Assembly (NCBI RefSeq): GCF_050948175.1
Contig: NC_135194.1
Coordinates: 6,812,033-6,876,032 of the forward strand
DNA length: 64,000 nt
Reading direction: 5' to 3'
DNA from: Xylocopa sonorina
Taxonomy: Eukaryota; Arthropoda; Insecta; Hymenoptera; Apidae
Each line of letters opens with the position of its first letter. Within the stretch, counting starts at the first letter, position 1. The translations under genes and the position numbers were made by a program. This document shows positions 46,208-58,568 of this stretch, in pieces. A model generated the notes under the pieces. The model did no database searches. It saw only the letters and a list, made by a program, of their open reading frames with translations, and was not told the origin of the DNA.

Positions 46208-46878
46208 TATCGCGTCGTGACAATGTACGGATGTAATCAACTAGCTATTTCTGAGGATTTCTAAATATTACTTATCTTTTTCTATTACTTTAATTTCCTT
46301 AAGTACCTGGATCAGGGCCTCAAAGGTTGCTTTGGAATTTTTAACGATTCGCACCTGCAACGCCTTAACTCAACAACCAATGACGTCCCATAATCTCAGA
46401 AAGCCTAATTAATATGCCACTCGACCGCGTAACCCAAGTGGTTCTTCCCGAGGTCTTACCCCTGTGGCGGCCCTCCGACACTCGCCACTAGAGGGATATC
46501 GACACCCACATGTTTCTCAAAAGCACACGAGTTCCCTACCCATTACTATATATCATCTACTAAGTAGCCTTACTGATGAGTCTACTAGCAGGCTCAGGAC
46601 GAAACGTTCTTCCCTCTCTTTTCCTTTCATCTCTAGTAAGCAGAAACAACGCGCTTCACCCCTACAACCGGGTAGCTACCACCTCTGCACCAAAGGAGAG
46701 GTAGCAAACTCTATATAAGTTTGTAAAAGGTGTAAAATAGCATTATTATTAAATTACGAACGTTCCAATAGTAATTTACCCGACTTAATATCCTAATCTA
46801 AAATATTAAAACCAAAGAAAAAAGTCGTCCTTGGTATTCCAACCACCCATTAAACAAGGCAGAGCTAGGGACGCAATA
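46208..46878 (-). mobile_element. Solo LTR, family 1, copy E (longest, 671 bp)
   Basis: Lies in reverse orientation. The minus strand begins TATTGCGTCCCTAGC and ends CACGACGCGATA. A perfect 5-bp duplication TATTA flanks it (46203-46207 and 46879-46883), which fixes the element boundaries and supports an LTR-type integrase insertion. It carries about 160 bp (about 46475-46640), including CTCGCCACTAGAGGGAT, that copies A and B lack; the junction in the short copies lies between two GGGGT-like repeats. The 84-codon frame across it is not a gene. Confidence 0.75.
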
Positions 46879-46883
46879 TATTA

Positions 46884-48362
46884 CATAAATATTTTTGAGA
46901 AGCGCAAAATTAATATTATTGCATCTGATGGACTTTTTACAGTGTAAAAATAGATGATATAATAATAAAGCATGGTGTTGAGTCTCTATCCTTTTGAGGG
47001 TACACGATGCGTGCTACAGCCGTGAACGAATTACATTCCATTGATGGAATAATGAACCATCGGATCAGTCGTTTATTATGAGACTGGGGCAAGGTCGTTA
47101 GTTTTTCGATTCACTCTAAAGTAAAAGTTCACGTTCGATAAAAGCCAAAGCAGTATCAAAATCAAATTTCCCCCAAAAATGGGACTCGCTTCGTTTCCAT
47201 AATTAACGGTTTATATGCATATTAATATTTATAAAACCCATTTTCATTCTAGCGTAGTAAAAATGAATATTAACAATTTTAAATGTACAGCTTACAAAAC
47301 AGAAATTTATGTGACACACAGTCATACAGGTAAAAACGGTTTCACAATTACCAGCTATTAATCTCACATTGAATATTTATGGGATTAAACGAAACGATAA
47401 ATAAGAAAACGATGCGCTTCATTCAAAATGTTTTAGTGATTCGCATATTAGAGGCAGACTTAAAAGCTCTATGAAAATTTATTATTCACACGGGGAAATG
47501 GCAATTACGCATCGATATTTTCTCATTAGTATGCCGATGTTTTTACCATCGATACGTGGAGTTTGATGCATCGAGGCCATCGATGCTTTCTGATGAAATT
47601 CGATGTTTTTAAATACGTAGATGACAAATAATTGGATCTATTAGGTTTTAAGCGAAATCTATTTTGAAATTTGGCAAAAAATTTTGACATAATTCTTATA
47701 TACAATTTGATTAAAAATAACTTGTGCGAGTCAATATAGTATGCAAGAAAATAAATTGTTGGTTCTGGCGAATAAAAGTTTTATAGAAATCTTGTGAAAA
47801 TTAAACTGACTGTGCTAAAAGTGTCTTTTTTTAATAGAATCTGAAAAATATTGACATTACATTAATATCATATCTAATTTTGATATATCGATGTTTTCAA
47901 ATTATTATTGACTGGATAAAAAATGCGAATGTTCAATTTTGTTTGCTCGATATTTTTTTTTAAAGTTTCAGAAAGTATGTATACATAAAGTGGTAGTTTT
48001 GTAAATATTGTTATAAAACGTTTTAGCCATAATTAATTACTGCACAAATACTTGTTGGAGCCACTGTGTATAACGAACCAAATGATTTATTGTTATAGTT
48101 TATGTTAATAAAGTAGCAGGCTTCCAATGTAGCATCATCGTTCTTCTGTTCTCGACAACTAGCCCATGAACTAGGTAGCTGCTTCCGTTTACACCCCTTT
48201 CTCGTCTCAACATTCATATTTTTCTTTTTTGCTCACAGTTGAATTTTAATTATCGTTTTGAAGAACACAAGTTTATATTTAAATATAATATAGATATACA
48301 ATTAATTAAAACAATGTGGGGTTAGACTAAATAAATTTAACTAAACTACTAATCTTAAACTA
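46884..48362. other. AT-rich non-coding stretch
   Basis: No gene is recognised. A cluster of ATCGAT motifs near 47509-47605 is listed separately. The 64-codon minus-strand frame 48023-48217 has no family features. Confidence 0.4.
47509..47605. promoter_or_regulatory. ATCGAT motif cluster with hairpin
   Basis: GCATCGATATT, CCATCGATACG and CCATCGATGC occur within 80 bp, with ATTCGATG close by. GCATCGA/TCGATGC (47568-47586) is a perfect 7-bp hairpin. ATCGAT and CGATA are the cores of DREF and BEAF-32 sites in Drosophila; use in this species is not known. Confidence 0.25.
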
Positions 48363-48493
48363 TTGGGTTGAAAAGAAAGTATTTTCGGTTTTGTATCGTG
48401 AAATAAATCTCATTTTTTATAAGCAAAGAATAAACTAATAGCTGCAAACACTATTCGCGTGTGGGTACCGGAAATACCTTATTGCCAGCTCAA
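48363..48493. mobile_element. mariner-type MITE, family M2, copy 1 (131 bp)
   Basis: The left end TTGGGTTGAAAAGAAAGTAT and the right end ATACCTTATTGCCAGCTCAA are inverted repeats, with TA on both flanks. The terminus resembles mariner ends of the TTGGGTTGGCAAGAAAGTAT type. A second copy is at 62908-63143. There is no coding capacity. Confidence 0.75.
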
Positions 48494-48540
48494 TAGTATC
48501 TTAATAATATATATTTGACGCTACTCTGTTCTACGCTGTT

Positions 48541-48755
48541 CTGTTCTTTATAGTTTTCAAATCCACATCATTCCGTTCTTCTGGATTCTTAAATCCACAC
48601 TGTTCCATTTCCTTCGATTTTCAAATCCACACCGTTCCGCTCTTCTCGATTTTCAAATCAACACCGTTCTGCTCTTCTCAATTCTTAAATCCACAATTTC
48701 GCTCTTCTCGATTTTCAAATCCACCTCGTTCTATCAAATTCTTTCAAATCCACCT
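48541..48755 (+). repeat. 32-bp minisatellite, about 6 copies
   Basis: The unit is close to CACACCGTTCCGCTCTTCTC plus GATTTTCAAATC. About six imperfect copies start near 48564, and the last is shortened. The array is strongly pyrimidine-rich on the plus strand. Confidence 0.8.
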
Positions 48756-49771
48756 TCGTCACTAGTAACGCTCGCTCTCTTTCTCTTTTTTCCTCTCTCG
48801 CACCCGAAATCTAACAATAAACTTCAAAATTAATGTCGATACAAGATACAGTTTTTGCAGGCCTTCATTGCACGCCTGTGAACCATCTGCATTTTAAGCA
48901 ACTCGGTCTGAATGTAAATATTGGTTACCCCTATGTGTCGCACCCCACAATATAACAACGATATTGTAAATATTCAAGATCCCTATTTTTCAAATATTAC
49001 TTAAAACGTTCCTAACCTATCATTTAAGCTTACTTCTGTATTTAAAAAAAAAACTGAAAACTTATTCAACTCGTTACTAATAAAGCAAAATTAAGGCAAA
49101 GATAATTTTCTAATAGGCAACAAATTATTTTAATCTAGAAATATTGTTGCATTTATTAACCAGCGTGGTGGTTGCATGTAATCTTTAAGAAGAGCACAAC
49201 GCAACGTCATCACTATTTCATCTAATGTAAACAATATTTATTTGTCGACACATTGAAATCACCGACAGAACAACAATCGACACAATGCCAGCCACTTGAT
49301 CGCGAGCCAATTTAAAATTTATTACAGTGAAAGTATATGCAAGAATTATTTGGTAAAACTTTTATTAAATGTCAAACTGCAAAAATAGCGATTTCTTGCA
49401 GTAATTGTTGAAGAACCCTTTTCCATTGAAATATTAATACTAATGCATATAATAATGTATATAAAGACCAATTAAATTCCGCTATTGTTAAAATTAGAAT
49501 TAATCCCCCAGTATTCATACAATATTCAAAAGAGATTTAATCTCACAACATTTATTTTATATTATAAACAAATATTTCCTCTTTAATGGATTCAAAATAC
49601 CAGATCTATATCTGATTAGTAGACTCAAATTGCGTCTATTCAATAATGTAAATTTCATTGATAAGGTCCAGGAAGTCGTTGAACTATAGTTTACTGCTCT
49701 AGTCATGATTTGAAATTGGAAAGATCAAATCATGATTCAATCTTTTTCGATTCTAAATTCTCCTTAAAACC

Positions 49772-49967
49772 TCAGCCGTTTATTTCGTATCCTGGGCAAT
49801 CTCGCGCGCTTTCACGGCCCAATAATGCTAGAGCACTCACAAATCCCATCCAAATCGCACCTATTTGATAACTCAGAAGAAAATTTACCAGAAGAGTTCG
49901 CAAGTCTAGCTTTGCTGTTATGATAGCACCCCATTTCTTTACAAATATGGGGTAAAGTGAGGAATGT
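49772..49967 (-). other. Exon-like frame, hydrophobic, unidentified
   Basis: Directly after a good 3' splice site on the minus strand (TCATTTTGCAG|ACATTCC), a 64-codon frame reads HSSLYPIFVKKWG, then a helix-like LLVNFLLSYQIGAIWMGFVS, then ALALLGRESARDCPGYEING and a stop. It looks like a membrane-spanning segment followed by a Cys-containing tail. The upstream sequence has short readable frames broken by stops, so it could be a decayed gene or a chance frame. No family was recognised. Confidence 0.2.
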
Positions 49968-52222
49968 CTGCAAAATGAGCGATATAAAAACAGGAATAAG
50001 TTTAGGCTACCCTAAAAACAGAAGTAAAAACCTTTCAATTTAATAGAAAGAAGCATCATCTCGAAATGAATCCACGTCTCGACATATCTCAATTTGCTTT
50101 ATAATGGAAGTTCCACCTGATCAGAAATTAATCGATAACGATGTTTTGTGAATACTTTAAGAGGGACGTTACTTGTCACGTGGTGGACGTTGGTGTATTA
50201 TGATCCATGTGTCTATATTACAGTTAATGAACCTGTTGATATTTAGATTTAAATATGAGAGTTCAACGTGGACTTTTAAAGTATACAATAAACATCCTCT
50301 TACTTTTTATTTTACTTTTTTCCTACACATCTACACAAGTCTTGTTGGTAGTTCCTTTTTTCGAATGTCGTTCCTATGCAATCAACCAAATAGATGTACA
50401 TATACGTATCCTTGGTTTTTAAGTAAGGTTCATTGAAAAGTGCTAAAATTTGGTTAGGTTAATAACGAGCATTAGTGATTTCTACTGTCGAATAAGTAAA
50501 CAAATGACAATAATAACAATAGAACTGCACGCGAGAAAGTTTAAAATATGTGTGTGTCGGTTAATTAATTGTCCCTCAAATCCAAAGAGACGTCACAAAT
50601 GAAAATCATATTATAGTATCAAATATTCTGACAAAAAGTGATCTGTTTCAGTAAAAAAAAATCTACATATTTGTGTTATTCTTCCGCATAGTCATCGTTC
50701 ATCAGTTCGTCACCATTTTCAAACCCCTCCAACGTCAGTCATTTCTTTAAAATGGCGGAGAGTCAAAAATTTTTCAAGGGAATTTTTTCCATTTTACAGT
50801 TGGTAGGAATGTTTATTACAGTATTAATTAAACATTACAGATATGCGATAACAAATGCAAATTTGAGTTCGACAAAATGACTGGCAACTAGCTAACCGAT
50901 TAGAAAAAGATAGTATGTAAATCTAACCTTACTTACATATCTAAATTGGCAATAAATTTAATATGAATATTATTTGAAGTACACGCCCTGTGTATTACTA
51001 AGGGAATACTGAATATAAGAAAGGATTTGTGTAAAACCTCTCGTTCTCGACAGTAATCCTAAATGAACTCGTGGAGAATGTTCGTGAGTATAGAATGATA
51101 CAGTAGAATCCGTTGTTCATTTATACAAACTAGTTGTTCTTTAGCATCAGTTATATAAATAGCAATTTACTATCTAAACTTGTTGGTTATCCGAATGATT
51201 TTAACCCTAACATGTTCAGACAAATCAAAAACTAAATATACTTGATACTTGAAAACTTTTGCAAATAACATAATGTTCCTAACTATACCCTTATTATCCT
51301 CAAATTCGCAGGCATTCTTTGTATTTCATAAAATATAATATTTAAAAAGAAAGTAGTTCGAACAAAATTTTTAATTAAAATAAAAAAAAGGAGAAACATT
51401 CTTTTATTAGACAGTCTGTAAGTCTGAAAAATAGCAGCCTCCAATTGGGAATATTTTTTCTTTAATCATTGTCATTAACGTTTACTCGAAGATGCTTTTA
51501 GCCGTGATTCTTCACATAAATTCTACCAAGACAGATTTTCAACCCTTTCAACTCGGTTGGGGCAATAATGTTCCACGGGGCATATTTCTAAAAACCCGCC
51601 ACGGTACACGTACAACCCACGGAAAGATTAATTATTAACATTAATTTACCTTTATCCTATAATTCAATTGATGCTTCCTTATGTCACTATTTCGACTCCA
51701 TTACGTCCTTACGCGAAAGAGAAAAATCTATTTGAAGTTTGCCTTAGCGCGAGAAGCCATCTTTTATAGAGTTAGAAGGGTTATATAATTTATCGAAGAA
51801 TCCTTCTCGTAGAAAAATTAATTTCAACGTTAACATTGTGAAAATAAATATATAACGCTAATATAATGAATAAGTTAATAATATAATAACGCAGTAACAT
51901 AATTAATAATATACATAGCGTTAACATATGCAAAAAAGCAATCAGATTTTGCTATTGTAAAAATTAGTTAAAATTCTAAACAACATGTGCAATATTAAAA
52001 AAAAAGATTCAATTTCATAATATTTGTCTTATATTATGAAACAAATATTTGTTTTCAAATATAAAATAAATACTCGTTAAATATTATATAATATGTATAC
52101 CTTGATCCCGCTAATTTTACTTCGCCTCGTGTCGATTAATTCTTCTCTCGCGTAAAGCATACCACGAGAAAAGGAGATACTTCCGTCGGAAAGGGGTCAC
52201 TTCGTCGACACTGGCATAAGAA

Positions 52223-52231
52223 TATAAAAGG
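52223..52231 (+). promoter_or_regulatory. Strong TATA box
   Basis: TATAAAAGG is a consensus TATA box. About 30 bp downstream the sequence is GATGCAGAACGG, without a clear initiator, and no coding frame follows nearby. Confidence 0.2.
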
Positions 52232-53419
52232 ATCCGTGTAACGATGCAGAACGGAGTTTTTTCAAAGCCACCTCCAAGTCGAGTAATCCTCTAGAGTTCA
52301 AACCGCCGCGTAGAATAATTATTCCAAGCGTTATTTTTAAGTATTAATCTCGAGCACGTATCCTTCATAGTTTTTAGTGCGGTGATATTATTTCATTTGA
52401 ACATTTTTATTAAAATATTGTTATATACACAAAAGATTGAGAACTCTTGTTCTACGAGTATCCATTTCGTTTCCGATTTAAGAGCGATTAAGCTTGCCAG
52501 TTTAATTGGTAAAAATACAAATAAAATGTACAGTAATACTATAAGTTTACTGACGAAATATTTGTTGGGTAAAAAGCTGTATCAAATAAATGTTATCTGA
52601 TATGAAACAGAACGTATAATCTGACAAGCAATTTGATACGCAGGAAAATAGGGACTGGTATTTCATACTTGGTAAAGTACGAAAAACAGGGGGATCATGC
52701 GAGTCAATCAGATATTAATTATATACACGCAAAAAAAAAATACGTATATACAAAAATTTAATTATTCACTAAAAGACTAATGAGGGTAACAATACAAGTC
52801 GCTGAAGGCAATGCTCGTTTTAGCAAATTTTAAAAGTGTCTGTGTAACCATAACGTTGTAGATGCAAATTGTTTTAAAGAGTTCATTACGTATTAAAGTT
52901 TAGTTAGTATTTAGTTTAAACATGGATTCTGACACTTCGTTCCGAAGAAATTAAACAACGAAAGTTTCACTCGAAACTGAGCGTCCACATTGTCCACTTG
53001 GCAGAAAGATATTTATAAACAACTGAAGAATATCTGATATAAATTCGAAATGCACTATGTTAGTTTCACTCGTGTGTAAAGATGCACCACAAAAGTGCAT
53101 ACAATAAACTGCCATTTGTACTTGAAGACTTGACGACGACTATAATAGCGATACATTTTCGTATTGTCTCGTGTTGGTCGAGTACATTTCGTTGCGCTCA
53201 GACACGTTTATACAAGCTCGTGCTATAGCAGCACCTCTCCGTGGCCAAACGAGAAACTAAAAAAAGATATCGGAAACCACCAAATGTAACTAGAACACGT
53301 CTAAGCCATGAATGGTAACGAACGCGACACGGATACGTATAAATTGTTACATATAAATCTATGGTAACTAATTCGGGACCGTGACATAGCCAGGACACGG
53401 AACGGACACGACATCGTTG

Positions 53420-53527
53420 TATATAAATCGGCCTTTATCCGCTTGGAACCGTTACCGTTCCTCTAGTCATCAAGGAAGTTCGTATTCAACTACTCTGCTA
53501 AAATAGAGCCGTTCGCAAACTGTGAGT
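53420..53527 (+). promoter_or_regulatory. TATA promoter plus short 5' exon candidate
   Basis: TATATAAAT at 53420-53428 is followed by about 90 bp of GC-richer DNA ending in a consensus splice donor AACT|GTGAGT (donor 53522-53527). The spacing suits a short non-coding first exon. No canonical initiator lies 30 bp from the TATA box, and further TATAAA motifs occur upstream (near 53338 and 53352). Confidence 0.25.
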
Positions 53528-56461
53528 TTAGCTTTCTGGAGTCAGCATCTGGCCTCGTCCAGCGGATACATATCGTGCCACAACAAATACTGATAATTAT
53601 AGAGAAAAGGGTGCATCTCGTCAATTTCGATAACTTTGAGATACGTTCCCAAAGTCAGCGTTACGAAGAATTTCTTGGAAGGAGCTTGAATATTAATTGA
53701 ATCTACCAAAACGTACAATTAACAATGTAGTTGTAAAATTGTAATTTTACTTCAGTAATTTTGTTCGTGCTTAGATGTTTCGTAGAGAACTCCTTCTGGG
53801 ATCTATCTGAGTTAGTTCTCCGCAAGAATGATAGATGGTATTAATCGAAGAAATATTACATGTTAAGATTAAGGTAAATGCATATAAAAGTATTTTACTA
53901 GTTTAAGGTTTCGCAGAAAAAAGAGACGTTATAACATACGTAAGATTCAAGTCGATTTCTGTCTTTAAAAAAATATGGTAAGACAAGAAAGGCCAATTTT
54001 TTGGTAGAATCTGATCATATAGAAGTAAATATTTTTCTTCGTTTTCAAAACGTTATCATAAAATTTTCAGTTGATTTATAAAAATCTACGTACATGCCAA
54101 AAATAAATTTTATGATCTAAGAATTTATGGATAAAATTTCAGGGATTTTTGTGGAAATTGAAATTTAGATTCGGTTCATGTTTTTTTTTTTAGAATTCGG
54201 ATCCTTGTGTTGAAAATTTGAAAATTGCAAAAAACTAAATTAAATACAAATTGAAATCCATGTTTTAGCGATATACAATATTTCTACATCTGTAAACTAT
54301 TGAGGTTTTTCAAAATACTTTGAGATTGATCATGTTTTCAGAAATTGGTCTTACTTTACTTGTTTTAATGTAATAGTATATTTTTCTAGGAAAAAATGCC
54401 CTCTCAACAATAAATACACGTAATATCAAGGGGATCGACATGTTTTTTTTAGTTTAGTTACGTTTATAAAGCGGAAGTCATACGAAGTTACAATAAATTT
54501 TAGGCGACAGTATTCCTTAGATAGCTGCATAAGAATATTTTGCCACAATATGCCAGAATGGAAGTTATAACAATATATTTGTAATCATGTCAAAATCTAT
54601 TAACACCGCGATGGTATAATATGTGTAAATATTGTAAAAACTACCATCCACTGCGACCAATTTAAATTATTCCATGCATACCATTATACGTATATAAACA
54701 GTTATTCGCGATGTTATTTTATCTGAACTTAACAATCCAAAACAGAACTAATAAATCATCGCACATTCTCACACCCACTATTTCGTCTATAACCAATCAG
54801 AAACATCCCGAATTAACATAACCTGAAATTATTTCGTAACCGCAGACACTTTGAAATCTCTGCACGGACACTAAATTGAATATTGTAAAATAAACAAAGT
54901 AACATTTGAATCGTACCTTGATTAAAATTCAATGTCAGCTTACACAATGATGTAAGAAGTCACCTCTGTTCTATTAAAATTGCCAAAACAGTTAAAGAGT
55001 AACCGGGACACGAGTCTTGTGTCGAGATGATTTTTGCAGGATTTAAACGTACAGTTAGATGCCTTACAAGGAACTGATTCGTTTTAAAATCTTGTTTGTT
55101 AAATCATTCGTTGATTATAGTACATATATACGCGGTACGTTCACTTTAATCATTAAACTATTCAGGGCTGACTGACGACTCTAATTCTCTTATAAAATAT
55201 AAACACATGACACACATGTTATGTTTCAGTTTGATAAACTGCACATACAATCGTTGCTCACGTTCATCGTAAGAGTTTTGATTTAATGACAAAAATTTTT
55301 CGTTATAACATTCGTTTCTTATGAAATCGTTAGTTATAGAATATCTCATTCTACTTGTACAATGTGGCTGGTGTTATTGAATTGTTTTGACATTTGTAAT
55401 GGAGCAATTTTACATACCAAATTCTATGTGGGATGCTATAGAGGCAAACATTTTGGTCGCCATGTTTTGTAACTCAGAACACCATTTAGATGTAAATTTT
55501 AATTTCTAATATTCTCAAACTCACAAACGAATTTTTCTCACATTTGATAATTAAATATTTTATTACTATGATATAATAATATGTAGTGTTTAGTACTATT
55601 TTCTGAAAATGACTCGCTTGGAAATAATAAACCTCGGTCCATTTAAATGAACACATCCAAAATAAGTATTCTCAAACAAATTTTCTTCTTTAACAGAAAC
55701 TTTAAAAACAGTTTCTATCATTAAAGTTGTTTCCAGCACGTGCGAGAGCAAAATTTATCGTATAAATTTGCATGCAGACGAGACTGGTTTATTCTAAGTA
55801 CGCAGAAAAATTTTAACAAAACCTACAATTTCACTTGTAGTGTGTTTGTCACTATTGAAGAAAAAGGAGCCAACAAATGCTACGTAATTGTGTAAATACT
55901 ATATATAGCATCGTGTATATAATTTCACTGTTAGATTGTGCGAGTTGACATAGAGAAAAGGCTCGAGAAAGAAGGGGTGAGAGAGAAAGATTGATGATAG
56001 CTATAGCGTAACGAGTGCACCACACGCGATACACCACGAACTGAGGATTATCGATTTTTCTGGCAAGTAGTTGCGTCTTTAATACAAAATACATTATTAA
56101 TGTATCGCTTCGATGCATTTCAATGTGCATGTATGCATATCGTTATAAACAGCATGTTTTACAAACTACGACTAATACAATCCAAACATTTTTGTTTCAA
56201 ATCATATTCAAACTATTTTCAAATCACAGTCTTACAATATAATATAATTATATTATTTTTAATATGACCAAAATGGCTCCAATTTTCTTGTTTTTTTTTA
56301 AATGATGCCAATATATTTCATAAGTAAATATAAAAAAAAAGTTATATAAACATAAGCTCGAGAAGAGTTTATTAGAAAATCATAGCAAAAATATGAGAGG
56401 GTAATAAATTGATTTACCAACTGTTAATTCCACTTAAAAGTGTCACTCATTCTTATACTAA

Positions 56462-56657
56462 CACGTTGACGCTTACTCGATATTCGATCATTTAATCAGT
56501 TGATTCTTGGGAAGTCTCATGAACATTTCAAACTTACAGAATAAAATTATTACTTTTGCTAAGAAATTTTACTAAAAATTGCCGGACGTCAAGAGCCATC
56601 ATTTGTGCTTACAATCACAAGCATTGGATATCCATAGACGGTATTTAGGTCAACGTA
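56462..56657. mobile_element. piggyBac-type MITE, family P1, copy 2
   Basis: The ends are CACGTTGACGC and GGTCAACGTA, followed by TTAA on the right; the left flank is CTAA, one change from TTAA. The interior matches 28533-28696 (TTCAAACTTACAGAATAAAA, CTAAGAAATTTTACTAAAAA, GGACGTC) and has an extra ~45 bp before the right end. Confidence 0.7.
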
Positions 56658-58258
56658 TTAAATATAGAACTGATATCTATGAAAAATCAAATTTATCACT
56701 TTTCGAATTCCGACTTGATTCTACTTAATTTCGCTAAATGCCTCGCAAACACTTTTTTTTCAACCTCAGTTAACAGATATAGTTTGCACAAAAAATTGTA
56801 CATATACCGTCGATCTGTTTTTCTGCTTCGTTAAATGAAAGCCAGTCTGCCGTAACATTTCGTGTTTTTCGAATAACTTTTGAATAAAATATTTTCTTGC
56901 TTAAATTTATAAATCGTTACTCATAGAATGTGCTGGCATCGTTTTTCCAGAAAGAAGCGTAGAGATGAAAGCGCGGAGCTGTGACACATCTGAAAACGAG
57001 ATCCAATTATTTCAACTGGATTAAAAAACTGAATTACAACACTCAAACCGCGTCGAATCGAAACTGCGTCCGCAGTTTTCGTCATCGCTGAATATAGCTC
57101 CATTTTGTAAGTATGTCCGCAATCCCATAATGAGAATTATTTAATGGATGATCTTCCCTCTGTGCATTTCTTATGCAAGTGACACGTAAATTAAAAGTTT
57201 CATTAATAAAATCAGTTTCTCTTTAAAAGAAAAAAAATGTTGAAATTCAATAACGATTATTTAAAAGGCATTGAAAATTCACAAAAATATAAGAAGATTC
57301 AATATTATTCTGAGATTTTCGATTTTTTGACGTTTAACTTAACTATCGTACATCGATTTATTGGAAACAAAAATTTGTTCTTTGTGCAAGAATATAATAT
57401 AGATTATTTCAAATTCACCTTAAATAATATAAATTTCCAATTTACGTAAGATATTCATTTCAAATTGAGAATTTTTATTGTTTCACAACTATTGAAGATC
57501 ACATAAAAATTATTGAATAAAATTTAAATATTTTCTTACCTTTAATAATGGCGGAAATAATTTAGATACTTGATCAAATTAATATGTTATGCATGTTTTT
57601 AAACAACATAAATGATTCATAAGATAAATATTTAAAGTATTCATACTTCATACTAATTTCTAGAAATTATTAGAAATTTTTATAGTCGCTAACGTTGTAT
57701 AAATGTATAGATTATTAAGTTCTTCACGTAAATGATAAAAAATATATAATTTAAATTGTATTATTCGTAATCATCTGTTATGGAAATATTTAATTTGATT
57801 TGATCGTTTTTGGATTTTACGATAACTTTTATGTAAATTTCGAGCAAAGAAAAAGCCAAAGGGTGATAGAAACATTGAAAGATATAGCGTGAGTGTCCGA
57901 TACATTGCCTTTTCACTTACAATAATTCTTCTATAGTAACGCTAAAAAATATTTCTGTACCTTTAAAAGGAAGGCGCACAAAATTCTGCGAGAGTTATAA
58001 AAGGCGTCAAACGGGAAGTAAAGTGCCTGCTGGAATACGTGCGGGCGCACGATAAGGAGGGAAATGAATTACGTACCTGTGGTCACGCAGGTATATGCGT
58101 GCGATACATAACCTAAGAATGCTTCAGCTTTAGCGCTTTTAACACGATATACCATGGATAATTCTTGTACATAGATAAATCGATAATTATTAGAGTATGT
58201 TCTGTGTTCGTTTTGAGTGTTACAAAATTATTTTTACTCTAAAACAATATTATATTAA
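56658..58258. other. AT-rich non-coding stretch
   Basis: Frames at 56921-57103 (minus) and 57237-57449 (plus) have no domain. A consensus TATA box TATAAAAGG lies at 57996-58004 beside a GC-richer patch (57990-58110), a possible promoter without a recognisable downstream frame. Confidence 0.35.
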
Positions 58259-58564
58259 CACATTGAGTAAGGCGTGGTTTTTTTGAACCGTGTAGCGGGC
58301 AAATCCAGTTTTTTTTTTCGCGCGGTAGTTAATTTACGATTGCTATTAATGCCAAGGATCTAAACTTTGTAAAAAAAGATACAGTTTCCGTGCTCTCTAT
58401 CACGTAACTGAAAGTACAGTCTCCTGTTGCCAACCTTGTTTTTGTTTAATAATATGATCATCAAAGTTTCCAGCCTACAATATCACGTAACTAAGATTAT
58501 AGTCCTTCACTTTGTGCCTTTGTCTTTTTCTGAACAGTGATCACTGTCTCCCATTTGCAATGTG
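58259..58564. mobile_element. piggyBac-type MITE (306 bp)
   Basis: TTAA flanks both ends (58255-58258 and 58565-58568). The ends are CACATTGAGTAAGG and CCATTTGCAATGTG, sharing a CACATTG terminal repeat. The interior is non-coding with poly-T runs and two similar TATCACGTAACT segments near 58398 and 58482. Confidence 0.6.
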
Positions 58565-58568
58565 TTAA

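Larger units (their letters stand above)
48756..56461. other. Long AT-rich non-coding stretch
   Basis: No host gene is confirmed. Frames of 62-92 codons occur (50173-50436, 52382-52600, 53198-53398 minus, 55158-55349 minus, 55852-56130 minus), and none has a domain. One exon-like frame (49772-49967) and promoter-like motifs near 52223 and 53420 are listed separately. No transposon ends were found in this 7.7 kb, which contrasts with the rest of the window. Confidence 0.35.

Noticed and set aside
46464..46718. 84-codon frame
   Set aside because: Lies entirely inside the solo LTR copy E, antisense to it, without a domain.
44718..46878. Copies D and E as the two LTRs of one element
   Set aside because: They are in opposite orientation, have different flanking duplications, and have no retroelement coding sequence between them.
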